Positions 34,002 to 42,854 of a stretch of DNA of 47,214 nt are shown here, in pieces. Both the position numbers and the translations under genes were made by a program. The stretch is from SXMI01 sp964391365 (GTDB taxonomy: Bacteria; Actinomycetota; Acidimicrobiia; Acidimicrobiales; Microtrichaceae). The stretch spans positions 1 through 47,214 of the forward strand of contig CAYMKW010000008.1 of NCBI GenBank assembly GCA_964391365.1, in the 5' to 3' direction. The notes beneath the pieces are model-generated. The model saw only the letters and a program-made list of their open reading frames with translations. It had not been told where the DNA came from and searched no databases. How positions within the stretch are numbered: the stretch's first letter is position 1; the number at the start of each line of letters is the position of its first letter.

Positions 34002-35426
34002 TCAGCGCGCCGAACCGAGCCGTTCCCAGGCCGGGGTCCGGTAGCGCCGTCCCAGGAGCACCACGCGACTGGCCATGAACAGCCCGACGGTCAGCCAGAG
34101 TCCCCACAGTCCAGTCCCGACGCCCAGGAACACGGCGCCGCCGATCGCGAGCACGCCCAGCGAGGCCACCATCGCCACGGCGAGGAACCGCTGGTCGCCG
34201 GCGCCGACCAGGATCCCGTCGAGGGCGAACGCGGCGCCGCTCAGTGGTTGGGTGCAGCCGACCCACCAGAGCGAGGTGACGACCATGGCCAGGATCTCGG
34301 TGTCGTCGGTGAACAAGCGGCTGATCGGCCCCGCCAGGAGCACGGTCAGCGCACCGAGCACGAACCCGCTCCCGACGCTCCAGGCGATGATCCGTCCGGC
34401 GGTCCGCCGGGCCAGGGCCGGGTCGCCGGCCCCGAGCGACCGGCCGACCAGACTCTGGGCCGCCGCCTCGAGCGCGTCGAGCAGGTAGGCGAGGAACGTC
34501 CACCACTGGAACGCCACCTGGTAGGCGGCCAGCGCGGCCGCCCCACGCCGAGCCGCCAGGAACGTCGTGCCGGTGAGCGCGGCGCGCAGCGCCACGGTCC
34601 GTACGAACAGGTCGCGTCCCACCACCGCCAACCCGGCGAGCTGCTCGGGGTGCGGCTGCAGGCCGACCCGCTGGGTACGAGCCAGTCGCAGGACCGCCGC
34701 GCCGAGCACGAGGGCGCCGCCCCACTGGGCCACGACCGTGCCCGCTGCGGACCCCGCCAACCCCCAGCCCAGACCGAAGACGAACAGCAGCTCGAGGAGC
34801 AGGTTCACGACGTTGGCGGAGATGGCCACCGCCATCGGCCGCCGGGCATCGAGGTGCCCCCGCAACGCACCGGTCGACGCCATGGTCAGGAGGATCGCGG
34901 GCAGGCCGATCAGACTGATCCGCAGGTAGAGGAGCGCCGCCTCGGACGCCCCCGACCCCACTCCGAAGAGGCCGACGAGCGGCTCGCCGAGCAGCACCAG
35001 CAGGGGTGTGGCCACCAGCGCACAGGCGGCCGCCAGCCAGAGCGCCTGCACCGACAGCGAGGCGGCGGCCGGGGCGTCGCCGCCACCGAGGGCCCGGGCG
35101 ACCGTGGCGGCGGTGCCGAAGGTCAGGAAGATGCACGCCCCGACGACGAACAACAGGATGCCGGACGCCACAGCCAGGCCGGCGAGGGCGTCGGTGCCGA
35201 GGCGTCCGACGATCGCGGTGTCGACGAGCAGGTAGAGCGGCTCGGCCGCGAGGGTGACGAGTGCCGGACCGGCCAGCGCCCAGATCGACCGGTCGAGCGA
35301 CCGTCCGGTCGGCTCGGAGGGGTCGCTCAGACCGGGATCCAGACGAGCGAGAACATCTGCACCGACACGTTGGTCTTCTTCAGTCGGATCTCCGCCGTCT
35401 CCACCTGGGCGGCCACGTCGCGCCAC
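34002..35426 (-). CDS. MATE-family efflux protein, DinF-like
   Basis: A multidrug/toxin exporter with about 12 transmembrane segments in two halves. RSIWALAGPALVTLAAEPLYLLVDTAIVGRLGTDALAGLAVA is the DinF-type first segment, and RAALTGTTFLAARRGAAALAAYQVAFQWW begins the second half. The substrate is unknown. The start is unsettled: the only ATG/GTG/TTG ahead of the first segment is GTG 35426, which overlaps the upstream ATPase gene by 100 nt. A CTG at 35330 forms a CTGA overlap with that gene's stop and gives a more usual N-terminus (442 residues, LSDPSEPTGRS). Confidence 0.85.
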   Translation of the reverse strand: MARRGRPGGDGGDPTEEDQRVGADVLARLDPGLSDPSEPTGRSLDRSIWALAGPALVTLAAEPLYLLVDTAIVGRLGTDALAGLAVASGILLFVVGACIFLTFGTAATVARALGGGDAPAAASLSVQALWLAAACALVATPLLVLLGEPLVGLFGVGSGASEAALLYLRISLIGLPAILLTMASTGALRGHLDARRPMAVAISANVVNLLLELLFVFGLGWGLAGSAAGTVVAQWGGALVLGAAVLRLARTQRVGLQPHPEQLAGLAVVGRDLFVRTVALRAALTGTTFLAARRGAAALAAYQVAFQWWTFLAYLLDALEAAAQSLVGRSLGAGDPALARRTAGRIIAWSVGSGFVLGALTVLLAGPISRLFTDDTEILAMVVTSLWWVGCTQPLSGAAFALDGILVGAGDQRFLAVAMVASLGVLAIGGAVFLGVGTGLWGLWLTVGLFMASRVVLLGRRYRTPAWERLGSAR

Positions 35427-37908
35427 TCGTCGTCGATCGCAACGAGCGCCTCGGCGAGTTCGGCCTCGGCGGCCTGGAGGTCGTCGACCTTGGCGTCGAC
35501 CGCGGCCGCTGCGGCCTCGGACCGCTGCTGGGCCTTGTTGATGCGTTCACGTCCCGACATGGCCTTGCGGGCCGCCGAGGCCAGCCCCCGGGTCCGGCTG
35601 CCGCCGCCGAGCAGTCCGCCGATCAGCGTCCCACCCAGTCCGGTCAGTTCGGTGCCCTTGGCGTCGCTCGCGGCCTGCCGGGCGCCCTCGGCCCGCTGCT
35701 CGGCGGTGTCCACGGCGCTGCGGAGCCGGTCGATCCGCTGGGCGAGCCGGGCCCGGATCTTCTCGGCCTCGGCGTCGGCCGCGGTCTGGGCCGCGGCGTC
35801 GCACCGACCGGCGAACTCCTCGTCGGACTCTCCCGGCCGGCCCCACAGCTTGAGGCGGGCGTTGTGCTGCACGCGCAGCACCTGGTCCCGGACGAGCGCG
35901 TCCTTCAGTTGGCCGGACAACTGGGTGAAGAACGTCTTGGTGTCGATCCGGGCGCTGCACGGCAGGTAGCGCGCCCCGGATGGGGCCTCGGTGCGGAGGT
36001 CACGTTCGTCGTGGTCGACCGAGACGGCCGTTGCGGCGTCGGTCAGGTCGCTCAGCGGGGTGAGGACGGCCTCCCACTCGACGGCGTGGTGCGTGTCGCT
36101 TCTGGTGTCGTCGAAGTTGAGCTGCACCCGGACGGCGATCCCGGCCTGGTGGACCGTCGAGGTGGGGTTGCCGCCGACCTCGGTCAGCCACGGGGCGCCC
36201 GGATCGATCCAGCGGACCGGAACCCCGTCCGCTGCGGTCGGCGGCGTCACCGTCGTCTCGCCGTCGACACCGGCGACCGGNNNNNNNNNNNNNNNNNNNN
36301 NNNNNNNNNNNNNNNNNNNNNNNNNNNNNNNNNNNNNNNNNNNNNNNNNNNNNNNNNNNNNNNNNNNNNNNNNNNNNNNNCGTCCGCTGCGGTCGGCGGC
36401 GTCACCGTCGTCTCGCCGTCGACACCGGCGACCGGAGCAGCGTCCACGCCCGGCGCAGCGTCCACGCCCGGTGGTGCCTCGGCGCCCGCCGGTGTCACAG
36501 GTGGCGCCGGTGTTGCCGTCGTTGCCGGTGCGGCTGCAGCCGCCGGGACCTCGTCCCGTCCGGGCAGCGCGGCCAGCTGGGGTCCGGTCACCGGTCCCCG
36601 CAGGTACGACATGGCCCATCGGCTCGTGAAGCGCCGGGGACCACCCCCCTTGGCCTGGTGCAGGAAGAACTGGCGCTTCGCCAGCTCGGTGATCGAGCGG
36701 TCGAGGTCGGCCACGTCGACGGTCCCGGCGGCCGAGGACATGCCCTCGAGCAGGCGGGCCTTGTCACGCTCGGTCTGGAGTCGACCGACGAGCCAGGTCC
36801 CGGCGTTCGACATGGACTTGTAGTCCAGGTCGACCGGGTTCTGCGTGGCGAGCACCATGCCCACGCCGAAGGCACGGGCCTGTTTCAGAATGGTGAGGAT
36901 CGGTTGCTTCGTCGCCGGCTCGGCGGTGGGTGGCACGTACCCGGCGACCTCGTCCAGGTACACCAGCGCCCGCAGTTGGTCCGTTCCCGGTTGGGATCGG
37001 AACCACCGGATGAGCGCACCCAGGATCCGGCTCACCGCCAGTTGGCGCTCCGGGTCGGACAGGTGCGAGAGGCACACCACCGACAGGCGGGGACGGCCGT
37101 CCGGCGCCCGGAGCAACTGGGCCACGTCCAGTGGGGCGCCGGTGCTCCAGGTCTGGAACCCGGGGGTGGCGAGGAGCCCGTTGAGCGACACGGCCAGCGC
37201 CGTGCGCTGCTTCGGGGGGATGACGGTGTCGAGTTCCATCACGCCGAGGGTGCGCATGGGCGGCGTCTGCACCCGGGCCACCAGGGTCGGCAGGTCCAGC
37301 GGCTCGCCCGCGGCCCACGCCGCGTGGATCAGGTTGGTCACGAGCAGGTGCTCGGGGCTGGCGAGCGGGTCGCCGGTGATGCCGACCAGGCCGAGCAGGC
37401 CGGAGGTGACGGCCTGGATCTCGGCGGCGAGCGACTCGGGGTCAGCACCCTCCGGGCCGCCCGGAGCGGTCAGGGTGCCCACGATGTTGAGGGGTGTCGC
37501 CGCCGTGGAGCCCGGCGTGTAGACCCCCATGGGGACGGCGGCGCGCAGGGCGGCGATCTGCTCCGGGCCCAGGTCCCACTCGGCCAGGCCGTCACGCCAC
37601 TGGGTGGCGACCTGGGCGGGATCAGATCCCTCCGGGACCCACGGGGCGAAGTCCTCGGGGGCGAGCCCGGGGAAGGTGAGCAGCAGGTTGGTCAGGTCGC
37701 CCTTGGGGTCGATGGCGAGCACCGGGACGCCGGCGGCGAGCGTCTCCTCGATCAGTGCCACGGCCAGCCCGGTCTTGCCGGATCCGGTCATCCCGACGAT
37801 GACGCCGTGGGTGCACAGGTCGCTCGGGTCCAGGGCGACGGCCTCGCCGTTGCGGGCGCCGTCCTCGCCGAGTCGCTCACCGATCCGCAGTCCGCTCCGT
37901 TCCGTCAC
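35327..37908 (-). CDS. HerA-like ATPase (DUF853/helicase HerA-C group) with coiled tail, split by a false gap
   Basis: The N-terminal part (37908 to the gap) is a P-loop ATPase: GVIVGMTGSGKTGLAV (Walker A, K45), VPVLAIDPKGDLTNLLL, LSVVCLSHLSDPERQLAVSRIL, LVYLDEVAGYVPP (Walker B) and LATQNPVDLDYKSMSNAGTWLVGRLQ, as in HerA-like DUF853 proteins. A Pro/Ala linker with an 18-bp repeat follows, then a tail with FDDTRSDTHHAVEWEAVLTPL and a long coiled coil rich in Ala, Glu and Arg. The Ns break the frame. Deleting 36226-36380 (one 55-bp duplicate plus 100 Ns) leaves 2427 nt, an uninterrupted 808-residue protein. Start GTG 37908. The role is probably DNA or protein-complex remodelling; this is inferred. 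Confidence 0.82.
36226..36435. other. Scaffold gap: 100 Ns flanked by an exact 55-bp duplication
   Basis: 36226-36280 and 36381-36435 are identical over 55 bp, with 36281-36380 as Ns between them. This is what results when two contigs that overlap by a 55-base k-mer are joined with a default-length gap. It is not a biological repeat. Confidence 0.93.
36437..36472 (-). repeat. 18-bp tandem repeat in the linker of the HerA-like gene
   Basis: Two near-identical 18-bp units (shared core GCAGCGTCCACGCCCGG at 36437 and 36455) encode GVDAAPGVDAAP. They lie next to the false gap. Confidence 0.85.
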
Positions 37909-37915
37909 GCCCGAG

Positions 37916-37921
37916 AGGATG
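37916..37921 (-). promoter_or_regulatory. -10-like element CATCCT before the HerA-like gene
   Basis: CATCCT on the minus strand, then 7 nt, then GTG at 37908. Confidence 0.4.
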
Positions 37922-37951
37922 GCACAGGCGCGTGACGCCCCGGACCTGTGC

Positions 37952-37978
37952 GAACCTCTCCGTCGATCCGGGATCGAC
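37952..37978 (+). promoter_or_regulatory. Promoter with palindromic operator for the antitoxin-like gene
   Basis: GAACCT (37952-37957) is a possible -10. Starting 4 nt later is the perfect palindrome GTCGATCC-G-GGATCGAC (37962-37978), which would cover the transcription start. An autoregulatory operator or a 5' RNA hairpin are both possible. Confidence 0.45.
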
Positions 37979-38003
37979 CCGGACGTGCAGAGGAGGAAAA
38001 CCC

Positions 38004-38171
38004 ATGGGTCTCGCAGACCAGGCCAAGGATCTCTTGGGCGACAACGCGGACAAGGTCAAGGACGTCATCGACGACGCCGCCGAGGCGATCAAGGACAAGA
38101 CGCCGGACCAGGTCGACGGCCTCGTCGACCAGGCCGCCGAGAAGGCGAAGGACGTCGTCGACGGCCAGTGA
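38004..38171 (+). CDS. MT0933-type antitoxin-like small protein (Rv0909-like)
   Basis: This 55-residue, highly charged helical protein, MGLADQAKDLLGDNADKV..., resembles the short actinobacterial proteins annotated as MT0933/Rv0909-like antitoxins, with repeated amphipathic AKD-VIDDAAE-type helices. It has the best ribosome site in the window (AGGAGG at 37991-37996, 7 nt before an ATG) and a 13-bp terminator stem just after it, so it is a free-standing, probably strongly expressed unit. No toxin gene is beside it, so the antitoxin label is a family name rather than a shown function. It could be a stress-related structural protein. Confidence 0.75.
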   Translation: MGLADQAKDLLGDNADKVKDVIDDAAEAIKDKTPDQVDGLVDQAAEKAKDVVDGQ

Positions 38172-38190
38172 GTCGACGCCCGTTCGGCTC

Positions 38191-38224
38191 CGGGGCCCGC
38201 ACGTCGGCTGTCGTGCGGGCCCCG
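38191..38224 (+). terminator. Strong hairpin terminator after the antitoxin-like gene
   Basis: A perfect 13-bp stem (CGGGGCCCGCACG, 38191-38203; its complement at 38212-38224) with an 8-nt loop. No U-tract follows. It lies 20 nt after the stop codon. Confidence 0.8.
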
Positions 38225-38277
38225 TCGCGTCCCGGCACGGTCGCCTCCCGGTCGCAACGACCGTGGGAACATGCGGT

Positions 38278-38718
38278 GTGTCCCGTTCGCGCAGGAACCC
38301 CGTCGTCGAGTTCGCCGTCGACCGCCCGGGAGTGGTGGTGACGGTGGTCGTCGTCCTGGGGCTCGTGCTCGCCGCCGGCATCGGGAAGCTGCTCGCCGAC
38401 CGGCAGGCCGACGCCGTCGCCGCCGAGCGCGCCGAGCAGGTCGGCGGGCTGCTCGACGGCACCCGACCGGCGGAGTACCTGACGCTCAACGCCGGGACCG
38501 GTGACCCCGGCGTCGCACCGGGCCGGCTCGACGGTGCGAACGACCTGGAGAGCGTCGTGGCCGGGTCGCGTCTGGCCTTCCTGCGGTTCCAACCGGACGG
38601 CTGGTGGTCGGCGTTCGCCGAGCGCTGCGTGGTGGCCGAGGTCCGCGCCGACGAGGTGGTCGTCCGGGTCGAGAAGCTCGCCTGCGCACGCGTCCCGGCA
38701 CCTGCGGAGGCGCCCTGA
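38278..38718 (+). CDS. Single-pass membrane protein of unknown function
   Basis: This 146-residue protein has a short basic N-terminus (SRSRRNPVVEFAVDRPG), one transmembrane segment (VVVTVVVVLGLVLAAGIGKLLA), an Ala/Glu-rich helix and a small C-terminal domain with two cysteines (FAERCVVAEV and VEKLACARV). No family recognised. The GTG at 38278 places the basic residues directly before the membrane segment. A weak GAACAT lies 5 nt upstream. It ends 21 nt before ilvD. Confidence 0.55.
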   Translation: MSRSRRNPVVEFAVDRPGVVVTVVVVLGLVLAAGIGKLLADRQADAVAAERAEQVGGLLDGTRPAEYLTLNAGTGDPGVAPGRLDGANDLESVVAGSRLAFLRFQPDGWWSAFAERCVVAEVRADEVVVRVEKLACARVPAPAEAP

Positions 38719-38726
38719 GGGTGCCC

Positions 38727-38732
38727 TAGGGT
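38727..38732 (+). promoter_or_regulatory. -10 element TAGGGT, leaderless start of ilvD
   Basis: TAGGGT is followed by 7 nt and ATG at 38740. This favours that ATG over the in-frame GTG at 38731, which overlaps the hexamer. Confidence 0.6.
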
Positions 38733-38739
38733 GTCCGCC

Positions 38740-40431
38740 ATGGCCGAGCCGACCGAACCCGACCTCAAGATCCGCTCCCACGACGTCACCGACTTCCCCA
38801 ACCGGGCCCCGGCGCGGGCCATGCTGCGGGCGATCGGGATGACCGACGACGACTGGGACCGGCCGCAGATCGGCGTCGTCTCGTCGTGGAACGAGGTCAC
38901 GCCCTGCAACATGCCGCTCGACCGGCTGGCCAAGCGCTCCAAGGACGGGGTGCGCGCCGCCGGCGGGTTCCCGGTCGAGTTCTGCACGATCGCGGTGTCG
39001 GACGGCATCTCGATGGGACACGAGGGGATGCGCGCCTCGCTGGTCTCCCGCGAGGTGATCGCCGACTCGGTCGAGACGGTCATGCACGCCGAGCGGTTCG
39101 ACGGCATGGTCACCTTCGCCGGCTGCGACAAGTCGCTCCCGGGGATGATGATGGCGGCGGTCCGGCTGAACGTCCCGTCGGTGTTCCTGTACGGCGGTTC
39201 CAAGCTGCCCGGGAACCTCAACGGCGAGGTGCTCGACATCGTGAGCGTGTTCGAGGCCGTGGGCGCCCACGCCACCGGGAGCATCGACGACGAGCAACTG
39301 CTCGCCATCGAGTCCAACGCCTGTCCGACCATCGGTTCGTGCGCCGGCATGTTCACCGCCAACACGCTGGCCTCGGTCGGCGAGGCGCTCGGTCTGTCGC
39401 TTCCCGGTTCGGCGTCGGCGCCGGCGGTGGACCGCCGCCGCGACGACTACGCCTACGCGTCCGGGACCGCCGTGGTGCAACTGCTCCGTCAGGGCATCCG
39501 GCCCCGCGACATCGTCACGAAGGGTGCGCTCGAGAACGCCATCGCCGTGGTCATGGCGCTCGGCGGCTCGACCAACGCCGTGCTGCACCTGCTCGCGATC
39601 GCCCACGAGGCGGGTGTGGACCTGGAGCTCGAGGACTTCAACCGGGTGGCGGCACGCGTGCCGCACATCGCCGACACGAAGCCCAACGGCCGGTTCCACA
39701 TGCTCGACGTCGACCGGGTCGGCGGGGTGCCCGTGGTCATGGCGATGCTGCTCGAGCACGGTATGATCCACGGCGACGAGGTCACCGTGACCGGTCGGAC
39801 GGTGGCCGAGAACCCGGCGATGATCGACCCGCCCGGACCCGACGGCGAGGTGATCCGCCCGCTCGCCACGCCGATCCACGAGATCGGCGGGATCGCCGTG
39901 CTGCGCGGTTCGCTCGCCCCCAAGGGGGCGGTCGTGAAGGTGGCGGGCATCGACTTCGACCACTTCGAGGGCCGGGCGCGGGTCTTCGACGGTGAGGACG
40001 CCGCCATGGAGGCGGTGCTCGCCGGTCGCATCGAACCCGGGGACGTCGTCGTCATCCGCTACGAGGGACCCAAGGGCGGCCCGGGCATGCGCGAGATGCT
40101 GGCGATCACCTCGGCGATCAAGGGGGCCGGACGTGGCGACGACACGGCGCTGATCACCGACGGGCGGTTCTCCGGTGGCACGAGAGGCTTCTGCATCGGC
40201 CACGTGGCCCCGGAGGCCGTGGACGGTGGACCGATCGCCCTCGTGGCCGAGGGCGACACGATCCGGGTCGACGTTCGGAACCACACGATCGACCTCCTCG
40301 TCGACGAGTCCACCCTGGAGGCCCGCCGGGCGGACTGGAAGCTCCCGGAGCCCCGCTACACCAGCGGCGTGCTGGCGAAGTACGCCGCCCTCGCCCAGGG
40401 CGCCGACATGGGTGCGATCACGCGACCGTGA
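38740..40431 (+). CDS. ilvD: Dihydroxy-acid dehydratase
   Basis: This 563-residue iron-sulfur enzyme makes the 2-oxo acids that precede valine, isoleucine and leucine. The cluster-binding cysteines are visible: VTPCNMPL (C56), FAGCDKSLPGM (C129) and CPTIGSCAGMFTANT (C195, C201). SDGISMGHEGMRASLVSREVIADSVE, GGSTNAVLHLLAIA and ITDGRFSGGTRGFCIGHVAPEA are classic IlvD stretches. The final TGA overlaps the start of an ABC transporter ATPase gene (GTGA), an unexpected partner. ilvBN lie 3.6 kb downstream in the same direction. Confidence 0.97.
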   Translation: MAEPTEPDLKIRSHDVTDFPNRAPARAMLRAIGMTDDDWDRPQIGVVSSWNEVTPCNMPLDRLAKRSKDGVRAAGGFPVEFCTIAVSDGISMGHEGMRASLVSREVIADSVETVMHAERFDGMVTFAGCDKSLPGMMMAAVRLNVPSVFLYGGSKLPGNLNGEVLDIVSVFEAVGAHATGSIDDEQLLAIESNACPTIGSCAGMFTANTLASVGEALGLSLPGSASAPAVDRRRDDYAYASGTAVVQLLRQGIRPRDIVTKGALENAIAVVMALGGSTNAVLHLLAIAHEAGVDLELEDFNRVAARVPHIADTKPNGRFHMLDVDRVGGVPVVMAMLLEHGMIHGDEVTVTGRTVAENPAMIDPPGPDGEVIRPLATPIHEIGGIAVLRGSLAPKGAVVKVAGIDFDHFEGRARVFDGEDAAMEAVLAGRIEPGDVVVIRYEGPKGGPGMREMLAITSAIKGAGRGDDTALITDGRFSGGTRGFCIGHVAPEAVDGGPIALVAEGDTIRVDVRNHTIDLLVDESTLEARRADWKLPEPRYTSGVLAKYAALAQGADMGAITRP

Positions 40432-41222
40432 CGACCGGCCCGGTTCCGGGCGCCCCGGCGCTGTGCGCCCGCGGCCTCACCAAGCGGTTCGGTCCCCGGG
40501 TGGCGGTCGACTCGCTCGACCTCGACGTCCCCGTCGGCAGCTTCTGCGGGCTCGTCGGCCCGAACGGATCGGGCAAGACCACGACGCTGCGCATGGCCGC
40601 CGGACTCCAGCGGCCGGACTCGGGTCGGGTCTGGGTGTCGGGCCACGACACCTGGGAGGACCCGCTCCCCGTCAAGACCCTGCTCGGTGTCGTGCCCGAC
40701 CCGATGCACCTGTTCGACCGGCTGACCGCCTGGGAGCTGCTCGACCACCTGGGCGAGCTCCGTGGGATGCCGCGCACCGTGGTCCGTGAGCGCTCCGAGG
40801 AGCTGTTCGGGGTGCTCGGACTCTCCGAGGCGGCCGCCACGCTCGTCGGCGGGTACAGCCACGGCATGCGCAAGAAGACGGCGCTGGCGGCGGCCCTGCT
40901 GCACCGGCCCGCCGTGCTGCTCCTCGACGAGCCGTTCGAGGGTGTCGACCCGGTGTCGGCCGTGACGGTCCGGGAGGTGCTCGGCCGCTACTGCTCGGGC
41001 GGCGGCACGGTGGTGTTCTCCAGCCACGTCATGGAACTCGTCGAGCGCTCCTGTGACCACGTCGTGGTGGTCACCGACGGCCGGGTCCTGGCGGCCGGGC
41101 CCATGGACGCCGTCCGGGGAGCGACCTCGCTCGAGCGGGCGTTCATCGACCTGGTGGGGGCGGCACCGTCCGATGCGGGACGACTCGGTTGGCTGGACGG
41201 TCCCGGTGACCCGAACGGCTGA
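40428..41222 (+). CDS. ABC transporter ATP-binding protein
   Basis: This 264-residue nucleotide-binding subunit has Walker A GLVGPNGSGKTTTLRM, a variant signature GGYSHGMRKKTALAAALL (YSHGM for LSGGQ, usual in ABC-2 exporter ATPases), Walker B PAVLLLDEPFEGVDPVS and the switch histidine in VVFSSHVMELVE. It is translationally coupled to ilvD upstream, and the permease gene starts inside its 3' end (17-nt overlap). Cargo unknown. Confidence 0.92.
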   Translation: MTTGPVPGAPALCARGLTKRFGPRVAVDSLDLDVPVGSFCGLVGPNGSGKTTTLRMAAGLQRPDSGRVWVSGHDTWEDPLPVKTLLGVVPDPMHLFDRLTAWELLDHLGELRGMPRTVVRERSEELFGVLGLSEAAATLVGGYSHGMRKKTALAAALLHRPAVLLLDEPFEGVDPVSAVTVREVLGRYCSGGGTVVFSSHVMELVERSCDHVVVVTDGRVLAAGPMDAVRGATSLERAFIDLVGAAPSDAGRLGWLDGPGDPNG

Positions 41223-42849
41223 GCCGTCGACCGCGTCGGTCGTGCGGGCGCTCGTCCGTCTCAAGTGGTCGCTGCTGCGCAACGGTCTGCGCGGGAGCAC
41301 GCAGTTGCGCATCCAGACCGGCCTGTCGCTGGTCTTCTCCACGGGTGCCGGACTGCTCGCGTGTGCGTTGACCGCCGGAATCGGCCGAGGGTTCGCCAAC
41401 GCCGACGCCGCCGTGGTGGTGCTGCTCCCGGCCGTCGTGGTCGCCACCGCCCTCCTGGCTGCGGCCGCCGGGGTCGAGTCGACGGTGGACGTCCGGATGC
41501 TGGCCGCCACCCCGGTGACGCCGTCGGCCATGTCGACCGGAGTGCTCGCGGCGGCCACGGTGGGTCCACCGGCGTTGGTCGGCGCACTCTCCGGACTCGG
41601 ACTGGCGATCGGTTACGGAGGCGGCGGACCGGCCTCGTGGGCGGTCCTGGTCCTGGTCGTGGTCGGCTGGTGGGCGACGTTGCTGCTGGTCAGCCGCAGC
41701 TCCGCGAACGCCCTCGGTGCGCTCACCGCCGGGCGCTGGCGTCACCTCGGCCAGTTCCTCGCCGCGATCGCGGCGGTGGGCCTGTGGCTGGTCCTCCAGG
41801 TCGGCTCACGCATCACCGCCGGGTGGACCGGAGCCCGCTGGATGGCCGAGGCCGACCGGTGGGCCTGGACGCCCCCGGGCCAGCTCGGTCGGGCGTTCGC
41901 TGCGGTCGCCGACCGTCCCGGTGCGGCCCTGCTGCACCTGTCGGCGTCGCTGGTGTGGCTCCCGGCGCTCTGGTGGATCCACACGGCCACGACCGGTCGG
42001 CTCGCCACGACCTCGGCCCGAGGGGGCGACGGGGCCCGCGTGCCGCGCACCGGCCGCGCCGGCGTGCGATCGGGGATCCTCGGCTGGCTGCCGTCCGGTC
42101 CGGTGGGTTCGCTCACCGCCCGGACGCTGCGCACGAAGTTCCGGAGCCCCCGTGAGGCGGTCAACACGGTGGTCGCGCTGCTCCTGGGGGTCGGTGCGCT
42201 GGCCGCGCTGCCGTTGCTCGGCGCGGGTGCGCTCGGCGGACCGCTGGAGTCCGGCGACGGGCGGCTCGTGCTGACCGCCGGGCTCCTGCACTTCGCCGTC
42301 CTCTTCGAGGGCAACAACGCCTACGGCTACGACGGTCCGGCGCTGTGGTGGGAGGTGGGGGCGGGTGCCGACGGCGGCCGGTTGAGCCGCTCGAAGGCGT
42401 TGTCCTCACTGGTGGTCATGGCGCCGGCCGCCGTGGCCCTCGTGCTCCTGTTGGCGCTGATCTCCGGCGGCTGGCCGTGGCTGCCGGCCGGACTGCTGCT
42501 CGTCACGGGGTCGATCCTCCTGGCGACCGGTGCCTCGGTGCTGAGCGCCGCCCTGGCGCCGTTCGCCCTCCCCGACAGCCCGAACCCGTTGGCCGCCGGC
42601 GATGCCGGCCAGGGCTGTCTGGCGGGCAGCGTCCTGATGGTCGGGATGATCGTGTTGAGCGTCGTGTCCGTTCCGGTCGCGCTGGCCGTGGTCTGGGCGG
42701 TCGGTCGGGGTCCGACGACGACGGCGTTCGTCTCGCTCCTGGCCCCGGTCGTCGGGGCCGCGCTGCTGGCCCTGGCGCTGGTCGCGGCCCGGGCGCTGCT
42801 CGGTGGCCGCGAGGCCGAGCTGGTCGCCAAGGTGACGCCAGCGCGCTGA
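41206..42849 (+). CDS. ABC-2 type exporter permease
   Basis: This 547-residue integral membrane protein has about 12 hydrophobic segments and a cytosolic loop with RTGRAGVRSGILGWLPSGPVGSLTARTLRTKFRSPREAVN, a layout seen in large ABC-2 permeases. It presumably forms the exporter with the ATPase encoded by the overlapping upstream gene. GTG 41206 is taken as start (VTRTAEPSTASVVRALVRLKWSLLRNG leads into the first segment); a GTG at 41239 is an alternative. It converges with the NadD-like gene at 5 bp. Confidence 0.82.
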   Translation: MTRTAEPSTASVVRALVRLKWSLLRNGLRGSTQLRIQTGLSLVFSTGAGLLACALTAGIGRGFANADAAVVVLLPAVVVATALLAAAAGVESTVDVRMLAATPVTPSAMSTGVLAAATVGPPALVGALSGLGLAIGYGGGGPASWAVLVLVVVGWWATLLLVSRSSANALGALTAGRWRHLGQFLAAIAAVGLWLVLQVGSRITAGWTGARWMAEADRWAWTPPGQLGRAFAAVADRPGAALLHLSASLVWLPALWWIHTATTGRLATTSARGGDGARVPRTGRAGVRSGILGWLPSGPVGSLTARTLRTKFRSPREAVNTVVALLLGVGALAALPLLGAGALGGPLESGDGRLVLTAGLLHFAVLFEGNNAYGYDGPALWWEVGAGADGGRLSRSKALSSLVVMAPAAVALVLLLALISGGWPWLPAGLLLVTGSILLATGASVLSAALAPFALPDSPNPLAAGDAGQGCLAGSVLMVGMIVLSVVSVPVALAVVWAVGRGPTTTAFVSLLAPVVGAALLALALVAARALLGGREAELVAKVTPAR

Positions 42850-42854
42850 TCGGT

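Noticed and set aside
36226..36435. The 55-bp duplication as a genuine direct repeat or insertion target
   Set aside because: It flanks a 100-N scaffold gap exactly at both contig ends, and collapsing it restores the reading frame.
38004..38171. A toxin-antitoxin pair
   Set aside because: No toxin ORF is adjacent. The neighbours are a HerA-like ATPase and a membrane protein, each with its own promoter.
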